Shown: positions 22,791-34,508, counted from the first letter of the stretch. The stretch: 64,000 nt of DNA from Malania oleifera (GCF_029873635.1 NC_080423.1:110253087-110317086), one strand, 5' to 3'. Numbers and translations: made by a program. The notes: generated from the sequence alone by a model not told the origin.

Positions 22791-23854
22791 AATATTATCA
22801 AATTATTTATTGCATATATTAAGAAGATGTATCTATTTTGATCATTTTAAGTAGTTTAATTAAATTATAACATTTTTACCAAATATTTTAATTTCCCTTA
22901 TTTTTTTCATTAATAAAAAGAGTGAGCCAATAATTTTTATAATAACCCAAATAAGTTTGTTTCATTAATTTAATTTTCAAAATTTCTTTTTGTTTGTTAG
23001 ATAAGTCAAATTGTACCTTAATTTTGTTGTTAAGATTCAAAATGGTTTGAATATATTTTCAAGATTTTAGAGAATCAAAGTTTTTTTTTGTTAAGGTTTT
23101 GAGGAAACTTTGAAATTGGTTTGAATCTACTTTTTTTAGATTTTAAAAAATCCAAGGTTTAGTTTTCTAAAAAAACCTTTCTAAAAGTAATAATTTAAAA
23201 TTTTAAAATGTAAAATTAGTGTGACATTAATTTTTTTTTTATAATAATAGCATCACCAAATTAATTTTTTTGTAATATATATTAAAATAACATATTTATC
23301 TTGATCATATAAAATATTTGAATTAAATTGTAATTTTTTTCTACCACAATTTTTGTAGAAACCCAAATTGATTTGGTTGTGTAATTTCAATTCCAAGAAT
23401 TTCTTTTTGTTCATTAAAAAAGTCAAATTAACCTTAATCTTGTCGTTAAAATTCAAATTGATTTGAATATTTTTACCTTTGTTTTGGAGTCTAAAATTCT
23501 ATCAAGGGTGATTGAAATTTAAGAAAGGCAAATTTAACTAAATTTTGAAAAAAAATAAAATTCGCAATAAGTAAAATAAGTAATTACAATTCACAATCAT
23601 GTGCTTCACGATATTCTATAATCATGAAAAGAAATGACCTAAAAAGAATTTATTAGTTTACTAATTTACTTCTAATTTAAAATTTTCTTTAATTATAATT
23701 TTTGTTCAAAAATGTACGACAATTGTGATGAATAATACTGAAAAACAAAGAGATCGAGCAACAAAAACACACGAATTTAATGTAATTCGATAGCATGCCA
23801 ACATTTACAAGAGCGAGCGACAGCTAAATTTCATTATTATAGAAAGTAAGGTTA

Positions 23855-23897
<43 letters not shown>

Positions 23898-25170
23898 CTA
23901 ACTCTAACTATACAAAGGTATTAAAAAATATCCCAAATACCCTTGTACCATATACCGCGGTGCTCCCGCACCCCCAACCCATTAATTGTCCCAACCAATA
24001 GAACGATAAGTTTCAAACTCAAAAAACTGATGTCAAACAAAACCGTCAACAATTTCATTAAACCGAGGACGATTTTCTTCAAGCCAACTTTCTCATTTTC
24101 TTCACCCTGCTTTCTCTGTGCACATATGATATAAACCACATATTACAACAATTTTTAAGGATTTGGTTTTGAAATAGTATGACAAAAAATACATATGAAA
24201 TTGTCTCACTTTTTTGTTCAAAAATCAATATGTTTTGTTTTGAAATTGTTTTGAATAGCATATTCAATTCACATTTGACAGCGATTAAATGATTAAATAC
24301 TCACACATGCATATTCAATTTTATGAAGACTTTCTAAGTCTTAACCTTTGATTTATTAAAAATTAATTTTTTAAAAATTCTTCATAATTGAAATTTTTAA
24401 ATTTTTTTATTCGCTTTTGACGGAAATTTCATTCGAAACACGTTCTTGCACGTTTTACAACTGATAGCACTTTATTTTAAATAATAATTTTAAAAACCCT
24501 TGTAAAATCACATGAGAATTTTTACCTAGTCTTTCTTTATAACTTAAAAAAAAAAATAGTAAAAGTGCTGAATTTCTTCATTTTTCCCTTTTCTATTTTC
24601 TAAAATTAAATTTTCAAGCATTTAATGCACTATACAAAGACACACTACTAATATTGTTAAAAAAACGAATTAGGAAATAGTTTAAGCATTGATTGTCCCT
24701 TCGAGTGCCTAAAAACAAGGAAAATAAAAGAAAATAAATCTTATAAATGATCAAGGTTCCCTTTAAAACTTGAAAAATATTAAGAAAAGAAAAGAAAATT
24801 TTAAAAGAATTCACTATGTCATATTTTCTTGTCAAGCAAATGAGAAAGAAAATAAAAAATAAAATTTTAATTTAAAAATTATTACTATCGATACGTAAAA
24901 TATTTGCAATAAGGAAACCATTTAGGAATCTATCAGTGCATAACTTAAGATAATTAAATGGGGCAATAAAGGCTTGTGATTCTTAGGCCCTAAGTATGGA
25001 ACGTTAACTCTCGTAACATCCATGAAATTAAGGGTATGTGGCATTGAATGCCGCAAGTGTCTTTGTTATTATAAAAATGACTTCAAGAGGGACATAGACG
25101 AGTAACAAGCTACAAGCTCATAATCTCACAATCCCCCGATCATGTACTTTCTACCTAATTCATCATTTTT
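22791..25170. other. AT-rich intergenic DNA
   Basis: Includes an LTR-end-like fragment at about 23730-23960 related to 12251-12540, interrupted by a TA run at 23860-23892. A CT-poor, GC-richer patch (23945-24010) has no exon. Short open frames at 23253-24835 are in AT-rich sequence with no motifs. Confidence 0.45.
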
Positions 25171-25320
25171 TCGTGCTCTCTCAATCCTAACTTAGAGTGT
25201 CGAAAAAAGCCCTAGGAGACTATCGAGGGTCTCCCAAGCTTATTTTTCTTCTTAGTTGCATTTGACTAACACATTCTACTAAAGCGAAGATCAGGTGCGA
25301 TCAATACTTATCATTTTTTT
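25171..25320 (+). mobile_element. Possible LTR (U5) remnant
   Basis: The run 'tcaatcctaacttagagtgt', 'cgaaaaaagccctaggagac' and 'gagggtctcccaag' has the style of the R/U5 part of plant gypsy LTRs. No partner LTR, primer-binding site or coding part is nearby, so this is a weak call. Confidence 0.25.
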
Positions 25321-27318
25321 CCTAATTTTTAATTAAAAAAATTTTATTTTTAATAATATTTGATTGGTTAATTATATTCTATTCGTATGTATATTAAGGG
25401 TACCCGTAGTAATGTATCTAATATTTTCTTCAAAAAAAATAATACATCCTTTTTCTTAGGCTTCTAATTCTTGAAGCACTATTTAAAAGCTTGTTCTATT
25501 TATTTTATTTTATTTTCATTTGTTTGCATCAAAATCTACACAATAAAAACTTTAAAATGACGTAAAAAATAATATATGTAATTTACGACTCAAATAATTA
25601 ACTTTTGTCAAAATTATTAAACAATTAATTATTCCTATTCCTGAATCAAATGATTAAATGATTTTAAGATATGTAATTTTAAATAATAGGCAATCACTCT
25701 CTTTCGTTTGACTAGCTCTCAATCAGTGAGAAGCTAAGACTTATGAACTTGCGATGTTGACACTTCAATGCTTCTTAGTTCTTGCATAATTGCATTGTAT
25801 GGTCAACGGATTTGTTGATGAGCCAATTAAAAAAAAAAATCTCTTTTAATTTCCTAGTGAATCCCACTTCACCAAATAAATAGTTAAATAAAATTATTTA
25901 ATTAATTCGTTGATTACTTGTATTAGGTTTTAAATTTGTCATTTTGATTAGAAATAGAATATTGGAAATTAAACTTTTAATCTTCGTGGTCCAAGAAATT
26001 AGGAGGAAGCATTTGGTGGATAATATTAAATATTTTTTATGTTAATTAAATTAATCAAAATTTTTAATTAAACTATTTTTATATATCAATCAAACTAAAC
26101 TAGTTTAATTTTTATACCAAGAATTAAAAAACTTATTCAATTGATAATGATCGATTAATTTGGTGAACAAAACTTTAACTAAAATATTATTTCGATTAAT
26201 CTTAATAAATTTCTTGTAAATATATGCAAACATAAATTGACGAAGAGACTTAAATGCTTAAAAAATTTCATGGCAAAATTACTCAGGATTGACAATATAA
26301 ATTACCACATAATAAAAAAATTTTCTTTTTCCTAAGAGTGACGTTGAACATCACGAGTCGGCGACCATCACGACCCCCATAGGCAAGAGGAGATCGGTTG
26401 CAGTACTGTGGGCCCTACTTGCTATATATATATATTCAATCTCTTCAGTCACGTGGGCCCATAATGACTCGAGCCTGTACTCCTCAACATTTTCCTTTTT
26501 CCTAATATGTACGAAATTAAGTTTTTAAGCCTAATTTCTCTTAAAGTATCATAAAGTTACTTTTTAAAAAGAAGTCGGAACTTTTCTTAAACTTTGTGAG
26601 CAAGTATTAATAGCAAAATTAAAATTACCTTTTCGGCTAACAAAAACAGTCAAGTTCTCTTTGAATAAAATCTAAGACTAAAGACTCTTTTAATTGAAAA
26701 TAATTTCATTATAAGTTGTAAGTGAAAAATGAAATTGTATTTTATAAACAAAATAACTAAAAATTTAGTTGAATATTATTTTCTCTCTAAGAGTTCAAAA
26801 TTAAAATAAAATTTTGAATTATTGAATAAGTTAGTAAAGTGATACTTTAAAATTAATATCATCCAAAAGCTGCACTTCGAATTAAAATTATAACTCATGA
26901 ACATGTGGACATAAAGAACATGACAAATGTATGAAATTTAATTGGTTACAACCTTTTATTGTTAATAATTAATGTTCCATTTGGTTCAAAAATATTTCAA
27001 TTAAAATTTTTCTTTATATTAAATATTAACAAAAATAAAATTTTGAATAAATATAATTAAAATTAAAAAAAATTAAATATTAATGAAGTATAAAATTAAA
27101 TATTTATTTATTAATTTATTATATATTTACTTTTTTTTCTCATTTCCTTTCACGACCAAAAATAAAACTCAATCTATATAAGATCGTTCCCTTTATAAAA
27201 ATCAAATTGGACGGCCAATTAACCTCCAACTATATTTTACATATTAGAAAGGAGAAAAAGTCTAACTATTCAAATTATTGTTTACTCAGAGAATTAATTC
27301 TCTCTTTCAAGTAAGTTG
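25321..27318. other. AT-rich intergenic DNA
   Basis: No exon can be supported. A GC-richer island at 26330-26500 contains 'gtcacgtgggcccataatga' and a TA run but no frame. It faintly echoes the hairpin arms at 6485-6575, not enough to call a repeat. Confidence 0.45.
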
Positions 27319-27323
27319 CATAT

Positions 27324-28070
27324 TGTAACTACGGTGAGGTATTATCCGCTTTAGTTTACTGTTCTCACAAATTTGTCTTATAAAAGACATCTCACATAAT
27401 TGAAGTCTAAACTATTCTTATAAACCTAAGATCTTCCTAATACACATTTGATATGAAACTATGACATGTTCACCTGTCCAATTTTTGACACCCTCGTCAG
27501 AGTAGCTTAAACCTTTTTGTACGACCAATCCACATGATAGTGTTGGGTGGTCTTGGGCCTTCTCAACCCCAAAAGTTAGCTCATGGGGTGAGACTTTCCC
27601 TCACACTTAATAACTAACCATCAGCCCCTTCCACAACCGATGTGGGATAACCCTAACAATCTCTCCCTCACATATTGAGGTCTCTTTCAGCAAGGCAACC
27701 ATCGAGGTCTCCCCTAGTACGACACACTAGAGAGAATGTTGGTGAACCAAGCTCTAATACCTGTATTGGGTGGTCTTGGGTCTTCTCAACCTCAAAAGTT
27801 AGCTCATGGGGCGAGACTTTCCTCACACTTAATAACTAACCACCAGCCCCTTTCACACCCGATGTAGGATAACCCTAATAGATAGTACCTTCAGGATGAC
27901 TCTGATAATAAATGTAACGGTCTTGGATCCAACTCTGGTGAAGAATTGTCTGCTTTGACCTACTAGTCTTATGAGTTTGTCCTATAAAAGACACCTCACA
28001 TAATTTAAATCCAAACTATCCTTGTAAATCTAAGATCTCTCTAGTACACATTCAATATAGGACCGTGACA
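27324..28070 (-). mobile_element. Outer TRIM retrotransposon, hosting a second TRIM
   Basis: The LTRs are 27324-27466 and 27913-28070, both beginning TGTAAC and ending TGACA on the plus strand. They share 'ataaaagacatctcacataa', 'taagatct' and 'gtacacatt'. Just inside the right LTR is 'gactctgataataaa', a worn complement of the initiator-Met tRNA primer site, so the element is in minus orientation. A different TRIM (27541-27880) sits in its interior. LTR divergence is high, so the insertion is old. No target duplication is clear. Confidence 0.65.
27541..27880 (-). mobile_element. Inner TRIM retrotransposon with target duplication GATAG
   Basis: The LTRs 27541-27658 and 27764-27880 (117-118 bp) begin TGTTGGG/TATTGGG and end CCCTAACA/CCCTAATA. 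The perfect 5-bp repeat GATAG flanks the element (27536-27540 and 27881-27885). Next to the right LTR, 'ccaagctctaatacct' is the complement of a tRNA-Met primer site, so orientation is minus. The interior is only about 105 bp and non-coding, as usual for TRIMs. The LTRs differ at roughly 10 of 118 positions by eye, suggesting a few million years. Confidence 0.8.
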
Positions 28071-28332
28071 CTTTATCATTAGTTGAGGCTAATTTTGAAA
28101 CGAATGTTAACATTAAATGGCATTAATTTAAGGTAGATAGTAATATTTAATTTACCAAAAAAAAAGTTTAACATGAAATGCAAACCCTCCCTATAAATTA
28201 ACATAATATGGATGCATTAAGCACATACTAGACATTTCTCTTCATACATGACCTGTTTTCTTACCTCATCGAAATATTCAGAAGACTTGATATTTTTGAA
28301 CTTCATTTATGGAAGAGATATAATAGGTCTAA

Positions 28333-28466
28333 CATAAATAATAAGAGCCAACCAAGTTAGCCAAGGATGATTCGCTCGTAAGTATCAAGTTAAGAACATC
28401 TGCACAACGTATATAGATGATATTTAGCAAATCATCCTTGGCTACCAACTCGACTCTTATCTATAT
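28333..28466 (-). ncRNA. MIR169: MIR169 hairpin with near-canonical miRNA core
   Basis: The minus-strand transcript folds into a long stem. The 5' arm carries TAGCCAAGGATGATTTGCT (ending at 28444 on the plus strand); the 3' arm covers the complement of TAGCCAAGGATGATTCGCTC (28358-28377). Pairing extends outward through ATAAGAG/CTCTTAT. Known plant miR169 is UAGCCAAGGAUGACUUGCCUG; this differs near the 3' half only. miR169 targets NF-YA transcription-factor mRNAs. The flanking 'ggtctaacat' is the complement of the 'atgctagacc' found after every plus-strand hairpin downstream, so it is a member of the same repeated locus, inverted. Expression cannot be judged from sequence. The 5' arm on the opposite strand also looks like miR169 because the stem is nearly perfect. 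Confidence 0.72.
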
Positions 28467-29825
28467 GCAAGACCACTCTTCATAGCTCGGTGTCAATCCA
28501 TAAGCATTCGATTTTATTTTGTGATATGTTGTGATGAATGGAGGGATCACCCACAATGCTATTTATAGCAATATTTTACAAGTCTTCAACTAAAATATTG
28601 CATGCTCTCAAAGCCAATAATAGAATATATTCTCATGAAATTTATTTATTTAAAAAAAAAAAGGAAAAAGTTTGGGAATATTGTTTTAAATATTTTGATG
28701 CTTTAAAGCATGATCTACTAGCTTGTTGGATTGTAGCATTAGTGGGAATTCAATATTGTCAGCCAATTGTTAATGAATCAACTTTTATTAATTAATTGGG
28801 TCTCTTCTCCCACTAACCCTTGCAAAACCCAACCAATCCATGTACTAATATATTAGTTTTTTTTTTCTTCTAAAAATATTATTCTAATAATTAAAAAATA
28901 AAATTCATCAAAATATATTTCAAATATGTTAGAACATGATTAAAATATGCTATAAGTAATTATATATTATAATGCATCAGCTTTGCCCAATAGCGTCGTA
29001 ATAAACATTATTCATTAACAATCTATATCAACTTAAACTTTAAGATGAATCAATTCTTTAATATCATGATATCTGAGATCTTGTGACAAAAGATTTAATT
29101 TTTGATGCTTATTTTTTCATTCTTTTAATTAATAATAAACAATTAAAATTTCAGTATAAGGTTTAACATTACTATGCTTTCTCCAAGCCCAATATACCTT
29201 TTCGTAAAAGGTTATTAGAAATAATTTTAAACTATTTCTAAAACCTGCATCTACCGAATTAATTTTTTCAATGAATTGGTTCTTTGACATTTCATATGGT
29301 TATGAAGTAAGTGGCCTATGTATTGTAAAAATATTTTTTTATATAATGAATAAAATTGCAAGCTTTGCTTTTTTGAACGATAATTTAAAATAATATTTTT
29401 AAAATGATTAAAAAAAATTGTGTTCAATTTTTGTTATTGCATCTATTTGTCCCCCAAAAAAAGAAAAATTTTTTTTTTCTTGTTGTCTATGTTCAATTTT
29501 TTATGTTCAACTGTATTTGACACCCATTCATGGAGGGTAGTGGAAAGAACATGACATAGAGAATCAATATCTTCATCTTCTCATCATAAGAATATATGCC
29601 ACTCTGAGGTTGAAAAGAATCCAAGTCCATGATCATGAGATGACAAACAAAATGGTATGAAAGAGATAATTAATATTATGGCAAGGTGGGCGAAGAATAC
29701 TAATTAATATTATTATAAATTACATGTTAGGGCAATTTTAACATTGTAATGTTGTATATGTTCGTCATTTGGTTATAAATACTAAGTTTATTGGTGAGTT
29801 TCGATATTGAAGATGGGTGGTCGTC
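28467..29825. other. AT-rich intergenic DNA
   Basis: No exon or named repeat can be supported. An open frame at 28538-28795 (+) is AT-rich with an internal poly-lysine run from a homopolymer and no motif. Confidence 0.4.
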
Positions 29826-29989
29826 CATGAAGATCAAGAGTGAAGTTTTAATAGGTAATGGTGACTTTCGAATCCCAAATTCAAGCCCTTAGATATACAT
29901 AAATGGTTTTGTAAGGTGTCCATAATAAGTTTTTTTTAGAAAAATTATCCTTGGTTGACTTCATCATATACAACTCTTATCATTCATGT
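29826..29989 (+). ncRNA. Decayed MIR169-like hairpin unit
   Basis: Keeps the outer frame of the family: 'catgaagatcaagagt' at the left base, 'ttatccttggttgacttc' on the right arm (canonical miR169 complement CATCCTTGG) and 'cattcatgtt' at the right base. The left arm is largely lost. Probably non-functional. Listed because it shows the plus-strand series began with the canonical rather than the shifted core. Confidence 0.45.
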
Positions 29990-30125
29990 TGCACTGCTTC
30001 TATCTTGTTAACGAAACTTTAAAGACAAATAAACTCTCAATATTGCAAACCTGTTATCAATGTGGACATGTATATTGACGAATTAGGAAGGGGAAGTCCT
30101 ATATGAAGAAGAAGTCTTGTTTGGA

Positions 30126-30408
30126 TGGATAGATAGGGTCTCGTTTCCATTCGTCATTAGATCAACTCTAAAGTTTCGTTTGATGTATTTTATTTTGATT
30201 TTGGTTGTGTTTATATTTTTATCTTCTTTGTTAGTTATATTTAGTTTTGTTGTCCTAATTTGATTGGTTGTTGGGGTTGGTTTTTTTTTAGAGGATTTTT
30301 ATGTACTCTCCCTTTTGTTTTATCTTGTAACCACGGTATTCTTCCGTCAAAAGTGAGGGTATATTAATAAATAAATAGAGGTGCCGCCCTCTTTTAGTAA
30401 AAAAAAAA
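30126..30408 (+). mobile_element. 5'-truncated L1 LINE 3' end with target duplication
   Basis: Flanked by GAAGTCTTGTTTGGA (30111-30125 and 30409-30423), a 15-bp perfect duplication. It ends GGTGCCGCCCTCTTTTAG plus a poly(A) tract. The same terminus ends the L1 fragment at 46430-46862, so both come from one L1 family. It inserted just beside the left arm of a MIR169-like hairpin. Confidence 0.85.
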
Positions 30409-30422
30409 GAAGTCTTGTTTGG

Positions 30423-30520
30423 AAGCGAAGGATGACTTGCTAGTGCATTGTACTATCTATGTGTGAGTGTATATATATTGACAAGCATCATTTGCCTTAC
30501 TAATTGGCTCGTGTCTTTCA
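30423..30520 (+). ncRNA. MIR169-like hairpin with canonical-type core, worn
   Basis: The 5' arm AAGCGAAGGATGACTTGCTA (30423-30442) differs from miR169 by C-to-G at position 5. The 3' arm ACAAGCATCATTTGCCTTAC (30481-30500) pairs with bulges. The family base is present: 'gaagtcttgttt' before and 'ctttcatgttagacctt' after. An L1 fragment lies immediately 5' of the arm. Pairing is imperfect, so processing is doubtful. Confidence 0.5.
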
Positions 30521-30694
30521 TGTTAGACCTTGCTCCTCTATAAACTAAACTCTACTAGTTGGCTAAAATATTAGCACCCATTTGTTCAATCTTTGTGCAA
30601 TCCTCCCTCCCCCTCCCAAAAAAAAAAAAAATGAAAAAGAAATGTAACGTGAAGGTTGAACAATCAGTCACATGGTGCATAAGAAGTCAATGTG

Positions 30695-31258
30695 TTCGAA
30701 TAAAGGCCATGAGTGTGGCTTACACTCTTCTTGACACGAATGTCACCTAATTTTCAGACGATAGAGGTTAGCTATACAAGATTAAAGCATGACTAGTGAT
30801 CGCCAATGTACAAAATTTATGACATGAAGGAAAAACACGTATTGAATAAATATCATGAGTGTGACTTACACTCAGCCTAACACGAATGTCACCTAATCAT
30901 TAGACGATAGAGGTCATCTCAACAAGCATAGAGCATGACTAGTGATCGCCAATGTATAAAATTTATGACATGAAGAAAAAACGTGTATTGGATAAAGGTC
31001 ATGAGTGTGACAACACGAATGTCACCTAATCATAAGACGACAGAGGTCATCTCAACAAGCATAGAGCATGACTAGTGATTGCCAATGTATAAAATTTATG
31101 ACATAAAGTAAAAAACATGTATTGAATAAAGGTCATGAGTGTGACTTACACTCTGCCTAACACGAATGTCACCTAATCATCAGACGACAAATGTCATCTC
31201 AACAAACATAGAGCATGACTAGTGACCGCCAATGTACAAAATTTATGACATGGAGGAA
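30695..31258 (+). repeat. Minisatellite, four copies of about 145 bp
   Basis: Copies begin near 30697, 30844, 30989 and 31124 with 'gaataaaggtcatgagtgtg'. Each continues 'aacacgaatgtcacctaatc', 'agacgatagaggtcatct', 'agcatgactagtgatcgcca', 'atgtataaaatttatgacat'. Periods are about 147, 145 and 135; the third copy lacks a piece near its start. A worn part of a fifth unit follows to about 31300. No reading frame is conserved. Confidence 0.9.
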
Positions 31259-31300
31259 ACTCGATAAAATAACACAAATGTCGTCCAATCATCAAATAAT

Positions 31301-31918
31301 GTTCTTTCCAATAAAAATATTGATGCAAAAAATAACATAAAAGTTCGTCTAGTTTCATTTTGTTGTTCAGTATTTTTATACTCAATAACTAATTAATATA
31401 CATATATATACACACACAAATTAAGGGAGGATGAGTGCAAGTGAGAGGTCTGGTTTGAGTACTGAAGAAGCTTGGAATAATGAACCAATGCACTGAATTG
31501 GCACTGTCATCAAATTCAACTTTTGAAAGTTGAGGCCCCAAATTAAAGCTAAAAAATATGCCTTCCCAAACAGAGGAAAGCAGAAAAGTATTGGGTTGAC
31601 ACATTAACAAATTGGGGTTTATATATGATAAGGTCGTAAAGTAAGAGAAGAGAAATAAAAGGAAAAGGAAAAAGTGGGAAAAGTCATCACTAAAAAAATG
31701 ATAAAATGGCTTTGTGAGAGTTGTGTGATTCTTTGTTATAAAGCCAGCATTGGTCAAATATTTTTCTCTTTCATAGTACACAGGGGATGTCATCCAACTC
31801 TCTTTGAACAACTTTTACCCTTTGGTCAAGCCAAAATTTGGATTTACTTATATATTTTTTATAATTAAAAATAAAATAAGATAACTAGATTGAGAGTGTT
31901 AAGAGAGATTATTGTTGA
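31301..31918. other. Far-upstream region of MIR169-like block A
   Basis: The part 31470-31880 ('gcactgaattggca', 'caaattcaac', 'tttgaacaacttttaccctttggtcaagcc', 'aaaatttggatt') is homologous to 46860-47165. It lies about 2.1 kb before the TATA box of its block, as the other copy does. This is the main evidence that a whole locus was duplicated. The open frames here are not protein-like. Confidence 0.6.
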
Positions 31919-32145
31919 TTAAAAGTACTTTTTTTTTTGGATTACGCACCGAGTTTCCACGTGTCCATTTTACGGTCCACGTGACTAATCTCGCGCCCCT
32001 TGAAGCCGACCCACAACTCCAAAGGGAGATTAAAAGTACTTTTTTTTTTTTTTATTTTATTACGCACCGGGTATCCACGCGTCCGTTTTATGATCTGCTT
32101 GACTAATCTTGGGTCCCTTGAAGTTGACCCAACAACTCCAAAAGT
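31919..32145 (+). repeat. Tandem duplication of about 115 bp
   Basis: Two copies (about 31919-32030 and 32031-32145) share 'gattaaaagtact' plus a T run, 'attacgcaccg', 'tccacg(t/c)gtcc', 'gactaatct' and 'ccttgaag(c/t)(c/t)gaccca'. Some CpG sites differ by transitions. Non-coding. Confidence 0.8.
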
Positions 32146-32365
32146 ACTTCTTGATCCTGTGCTTGATGGTTCAAACTTTTAGGCAAGTTCGTTTTTTTGA
32201 CGTCTTATAAGAAACAAGAGTTTGATTTGCAACTTCGTAATTGCATTGGCTAAGTTGCTTAACTCCCGCATTCGTTTTTATGCTAACACCGTGGTGCTTC
32301 AACTTATTCTCCCATATTAAAATAATCACTCCATTAGATCATTTAAGCTTATGTAATAATACTTA

Positions 32366-32497
32366 TGTTTGGGGAGCCATTAAATTTAAATTTGTATTGG
32401 ATTTGGATAAAATGTGATACAAAATTGTATTAAAATTTGTTCAAATTTACCCAAATCCAAATCTAAGTTCCAAAATCAAAGCTCCCAAACGCAGCGT
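32366..32497. mobile_element. Small palindromic MITE
   Basis: The ends TGTTTGGGGAGCC and GGAGC-type complement (CTCCCAAACG) pair, and pairing continues inward through 'ggatttggat' and 'atccaaatc', giving a near full-length hairpin of about 130 bp. Such short foldback elements are very common in plant DNA. No target duplication is certain. Confidence 0.5.
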
Positions 32498-33540
32498 AAA
32501 GTGTGAAGGAATATATGCTTTGATTTTGTAATAAAATTCTAGGATTTTGTGTTGAATAAACACAATTTTTTGCATTAGTTTAAGAATAAATATTTCCCAA
32601 TGGGAAAAATTATGCAACTAACTTCCTTTTTCTTTTTCTTTCTTTTTTTGATATTTTCAATATGGGCTTAGGGAAATGAATAAAGTTTTTTTTTTTGGAA
32701 ATAATGATTAAATTAATGTAAGACATTACGATTTTTCAAGAATTTCAGTTGGACAGGAGGTACCACTGCTAAGTTGATTTTCTTATGATGTTCATACTCT
32801 CATTACTTATTAGGGGGCAACACAAGGATTTCACAAAACGGACTCAAATAATAGTCATGTGACCTAATTACAGATATGAAACGGTTTTTTTCCCCCCTCT
32901 TTGAGACTTTAGAGAGTTAAATGTCATGGACCAAAGTTCATGAAGCAATATGCAATCAAGTGAAACTTTAGGGAATAGCTGTGTGTACAAAATGAACTCA
33001 AGGTACTTGTCACATGAGCTGACAATTGTGAGTCCATTTGACGGCAAAATGAGCTTAGGCATGATATCATAATATTTTGAAAGTATAAAGAATTTAAATG
33101 CTACAAAAGTTCGGGTAGCAATATACAATCTGCAAAAATTCACAAATTAACCACGTAATTTAACCTAAAAATTAATATTTTAGCACAAAATATTACAAGG
33201 ATATGTTATAGATACCTAAAAATCACTTTTATGGCCACATCTAACAAATTAAATATCTAGATAAATTAGCTCTTTGACAACAAATATTTAATATATATAT
33301 ATATATATATATATTTACAAAAGAGATTAAAGTATGTTTAAGATATGTATGATCATGATCATGATCAAAATGATACCAAGATATTGATGTTCTAATTATA
33401 TAGACCAGATAAAAACCAATTAATTGCGTATATTTGAAATGAGTGGAATGTATTCCATCATAAGTTTGAGCATCAATTATAAGATGATCAAAATAAATTA
33501 GATGTGACATGCATGTAATTTGAAATCGAATCTAATATAT
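32498..33540. other. AT-rich region upstream of the block A promoter
   Basis: A TA run lies at 33292-33314. Two minus-strand open frames (32868-33143, 33241-33510) lack motifs. No element can be supported. Confidence 0.4.
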
Positions 33541-33557
33541 TCTCATTCCCCTTTAGC

Positions 33558-33565
33558 TATAAATA
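33558..33565 (+). promoter_or_regulatory. TATA box of MIR169-like block A
   Basis: TATAAATA in 'gctataaataatggcat'. The same phrase 'gctataaataatagcat' with matching downstream 'tccatc', 'gaagga' and 'gtgtatgata' occurs at 49136 in block B, at the same distance before the first hairpin (about 160-180 bp). Conservation in both copies supports a shared pri-miRNA promoter. Confidence 0.6.
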
Positions 33566-33733
33566 ATGGCATGGCTTTTGGGAGCCTCAATTGTGTCCAT
33601 CCATCACAATATTATAGAAGGATGGAGTTAAAATTGATACAAAAATAGAGTAGCCGTGTATGATAACGAAGAGGATGAGTTGATAAAGCATAATGCAATT
33701 ATGCAAAATACATACCAAGGAAGAGTGGTCATG

Positions 33734-33893
33734 CATGAAGACAAAGAGTCGAGTTTGGTAGCCAAGAATGAGTTGCCGAATTCCACCTTAAGGCCTTTAT
33801 ATTTAGATATAAAGAGCAGCCTTGCAAGAAGCCCTTAATTTGGCAGTTAGGCACTCATTCTTGGCTAACCTAGTTGACCCTTGTCATTCATGC
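33734..33893 (+). ncRNA. MIR169-like hairpin A1
   Basis: The 5' arm TAGCCAAGAATGAGTTGCCG (33759-33778) pairs with the 3' arm GGCACTCATTCTTGGCTAAC (33850-33869). The stem continues outward to 'catgaag' and 'cattcatg' at the base, with a loop near 70 nt. Compared with miR169 the core has G-to-A at position 9 and C-to-G at position 14. It lies about 170 bp downstream of a TATA box, first in its block. Confidence 0.65.
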
Positions 33894-34123
33894 TAGATCT
33901 ACTACTTTATCCACAAAAGTTAAGACTCTAATTAACATTTTCAATATGTATATTCTCAATGGTATATCTTCAATCTATGTGAAACAAATATGAAGTGGGA
34001 GGTTACATATATTGATGATGATGATGACGACAACGACGACGATGAGGATAGTGAAGAAGAGAATGATTATGATGAGTCAATCAAGACAAATGATTCAAGT
34101 TATATTGAGAAAAAGTGGCTTTA

Positions 34124-34419
34124 CATGAAGATAAAGAGTCAAGTCTAGTGGCCAAGAATGAGTTGCCTAATTTCACCTTAAGGTGTATTTATGTATGTAT
34201 ACATAAACCACAAGATATACTACTCATTAAAGCTTGTGACTTCCCTATTGAAGGCATGGGAAGAAGTGTAGGATAGGGATGAACTACCTTCCATTGGGTA
34301 ACTCAAGCCTGATGTGGGCATTCCTATCAAGTAAAAACAAAATATTTGTGTAGGAAGCTCTTTATTTGACATTTAGACACTCATTCTTTGCTAACTTTGT
34401 TGACCATTGTCATTCATGT
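34124..34419 (+). ncRNA. MIR169-like hairpin A2 with a long loop
   Basis: The 5' arm TGGCCAAGAATGAGTTGCCT (34149-34168) and the 3' arm ACACTCATTCTTTGCTAAC (34376-34394). The distance between arms is about 205 nt instead of about 70, so the loop has gained sequence. Spacing from hairpin A1 is about 390 bp. The long loop makes efficient processing less likely. Confidence 0.5.
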
Positions 34420-34508
34420 CAAACCTACTATATTTTTTTTTACTAATAAAGTAAAACTCTAATTGTTATTCCAATTTGAATGTCTTGTCTTTGTATAAAA
34501 GAGATATA

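Noticed and set aside
26330-26500. GC-richer island with 'gtcacgtgggcccataatga' as a relative of the 6485 hairpin
   Set aside because: Only about ten bases match and the arms do not fold similarly.
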